Assembly: GCA_037962975.1 (NCBI GenBank)
Contig: CM075673.1
Location: 15,980,001-16,044,000 of the forward strand
DNA from: Clitoria ternatea
Taxonomy: Eukaryota > Streptophyta > Magnoliopsida > Fabales > Fabaceae
Direction: 5' to 3'
DNA: 64,000 nt
The notes beneath the pieces are model-generated. The model saw only the letters and a program-made list of their open reading frames with translations, did not search any database and was not told the origin of the DNA. The translations under genes were made by a program, and so were the position numbers. Positions 63,962 to 64,000 of the stretch are shown here, piece by piece (position 1 is the stretch's first letter; the number at the start of each line of letters is the position of its first letter).

Positions 63962-64000
63962 GAATAATGCAACACGCTAGAAATTTTTTTATTCAACATG

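Larger units (their letters stand above)
484..64000 (+). mobile_element. Copia LTR retrotransposon, oldest host layer, interrupted twice
   Basis: Copia coding sequence survives in three pieces: 484-750 (integrase), 40310-41688 (end of integrase, linker and RT) and 63365-63961 (RNase H). The gaps are exactly a Tat element with TSD AAAAC and a CACTA element with TSD TCT. Removing CACTA-1 plus one TCT restores the reading frame ..DIMFS/VCLCARYQ.., a hallmark of Copia pol between RT and RNase H. The RNase H text resembles the SIRE-like group, but the lineage is not certain. Both Copia LTRs lie outside the window. The element is dead: it has frameshifts and many stops. Confidence 0.9.

Overview
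The window is plant nuclear DNA made almost entirely of transposable elements nested inside one another. I see no cellular gene, rRNA, tRNA or CRISPR. The element set (Copia, a Tat-clade Gypsy element with two RNase H domains, Athila-type Gypsy elements, CACTA/CMC DNA transposons) points to heterochromatin of a flowering plant. A dicot, possibly a legume, is my guess; the species is not provable from the sequence.

The nesting can be read base by base from target-site duplications (TSDs). (1) The oldest layer is a + strand Copia element, visible as 484-750, 40310-41688 and 63365-64000. It is preceded by a truncated Athila-type LTR (1-483). (2) A reverse-strand Tat-clade element (751-40304, TSD AAAAC) sits in the Copia integrase. 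A CACTA element, CACTA-1 (41689-63361, TSD TCT), sits between the Copia RT and RNase H. (3) The Tat element received a 5.1-kb TG..CA-type insertion (1421-6547, TSD TGATG), a full Athila-type element 'Athila-1' (9295-25082, TSD AATAT/AATAC) and a pol-less Athila-type element 'Athila-2' (29063-38142, TSD CCTCC). CACTA-1 received a 4.35-kb solo-LTR-like insertion (41796-46145, TSD CCACG) and a second member of its own family, CACTA-2 (51950-61553, TSD AAT). (4) The 3' LTR of Athila-1 was split by a 3.17-kb solo-LTR-like insertion (21851-25021, TSD ACTTC).

Coding content: Athila-1 carries gag, protease, RT, RNase H, integrase and a post-pol ORF3, all broken by stops and frameshifts. Athila-2 keeps gag, protease and ORF3 but has no RT, RNase H or integrase, so it would depend on proteins supplied in trans. 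The Tat element carries gag, protease, RT, RNase H, a second RNase H and integrase, plus a decayed antisense gene between pol and its 3' LTR. CACTA-2 has an uninterrupted 1059-codon transposase and a 13-exon second gene ending in a Ulp1-like cysteine protease. CACTA-1 has a shortened copy of both.

The most unusual signal is a set of short, dispersed, hairpin-forming words. Athila-1 uses variants of TCACGCTTAAGCGTGA. The 1421-6547 insertion uses CTCGCTYGAGCGAG. Athila-2 uses paired ACGCGTAGCGT words whose outer flanks change together so that they stay complementary. In both Athila elements the words occupy the same two places: the LTR upstream of the TATA box, and the spacer just before ORF3. 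ORF3 itself is 427-428 codons in both elements, starts at a splice-acceptor-like CAG|ATG, and has a basic N-terminal segment and an acidic tail. This looks like a conserved cis/trans arrangement with a family-specific word, and it is the best candidate here for something undescribed.
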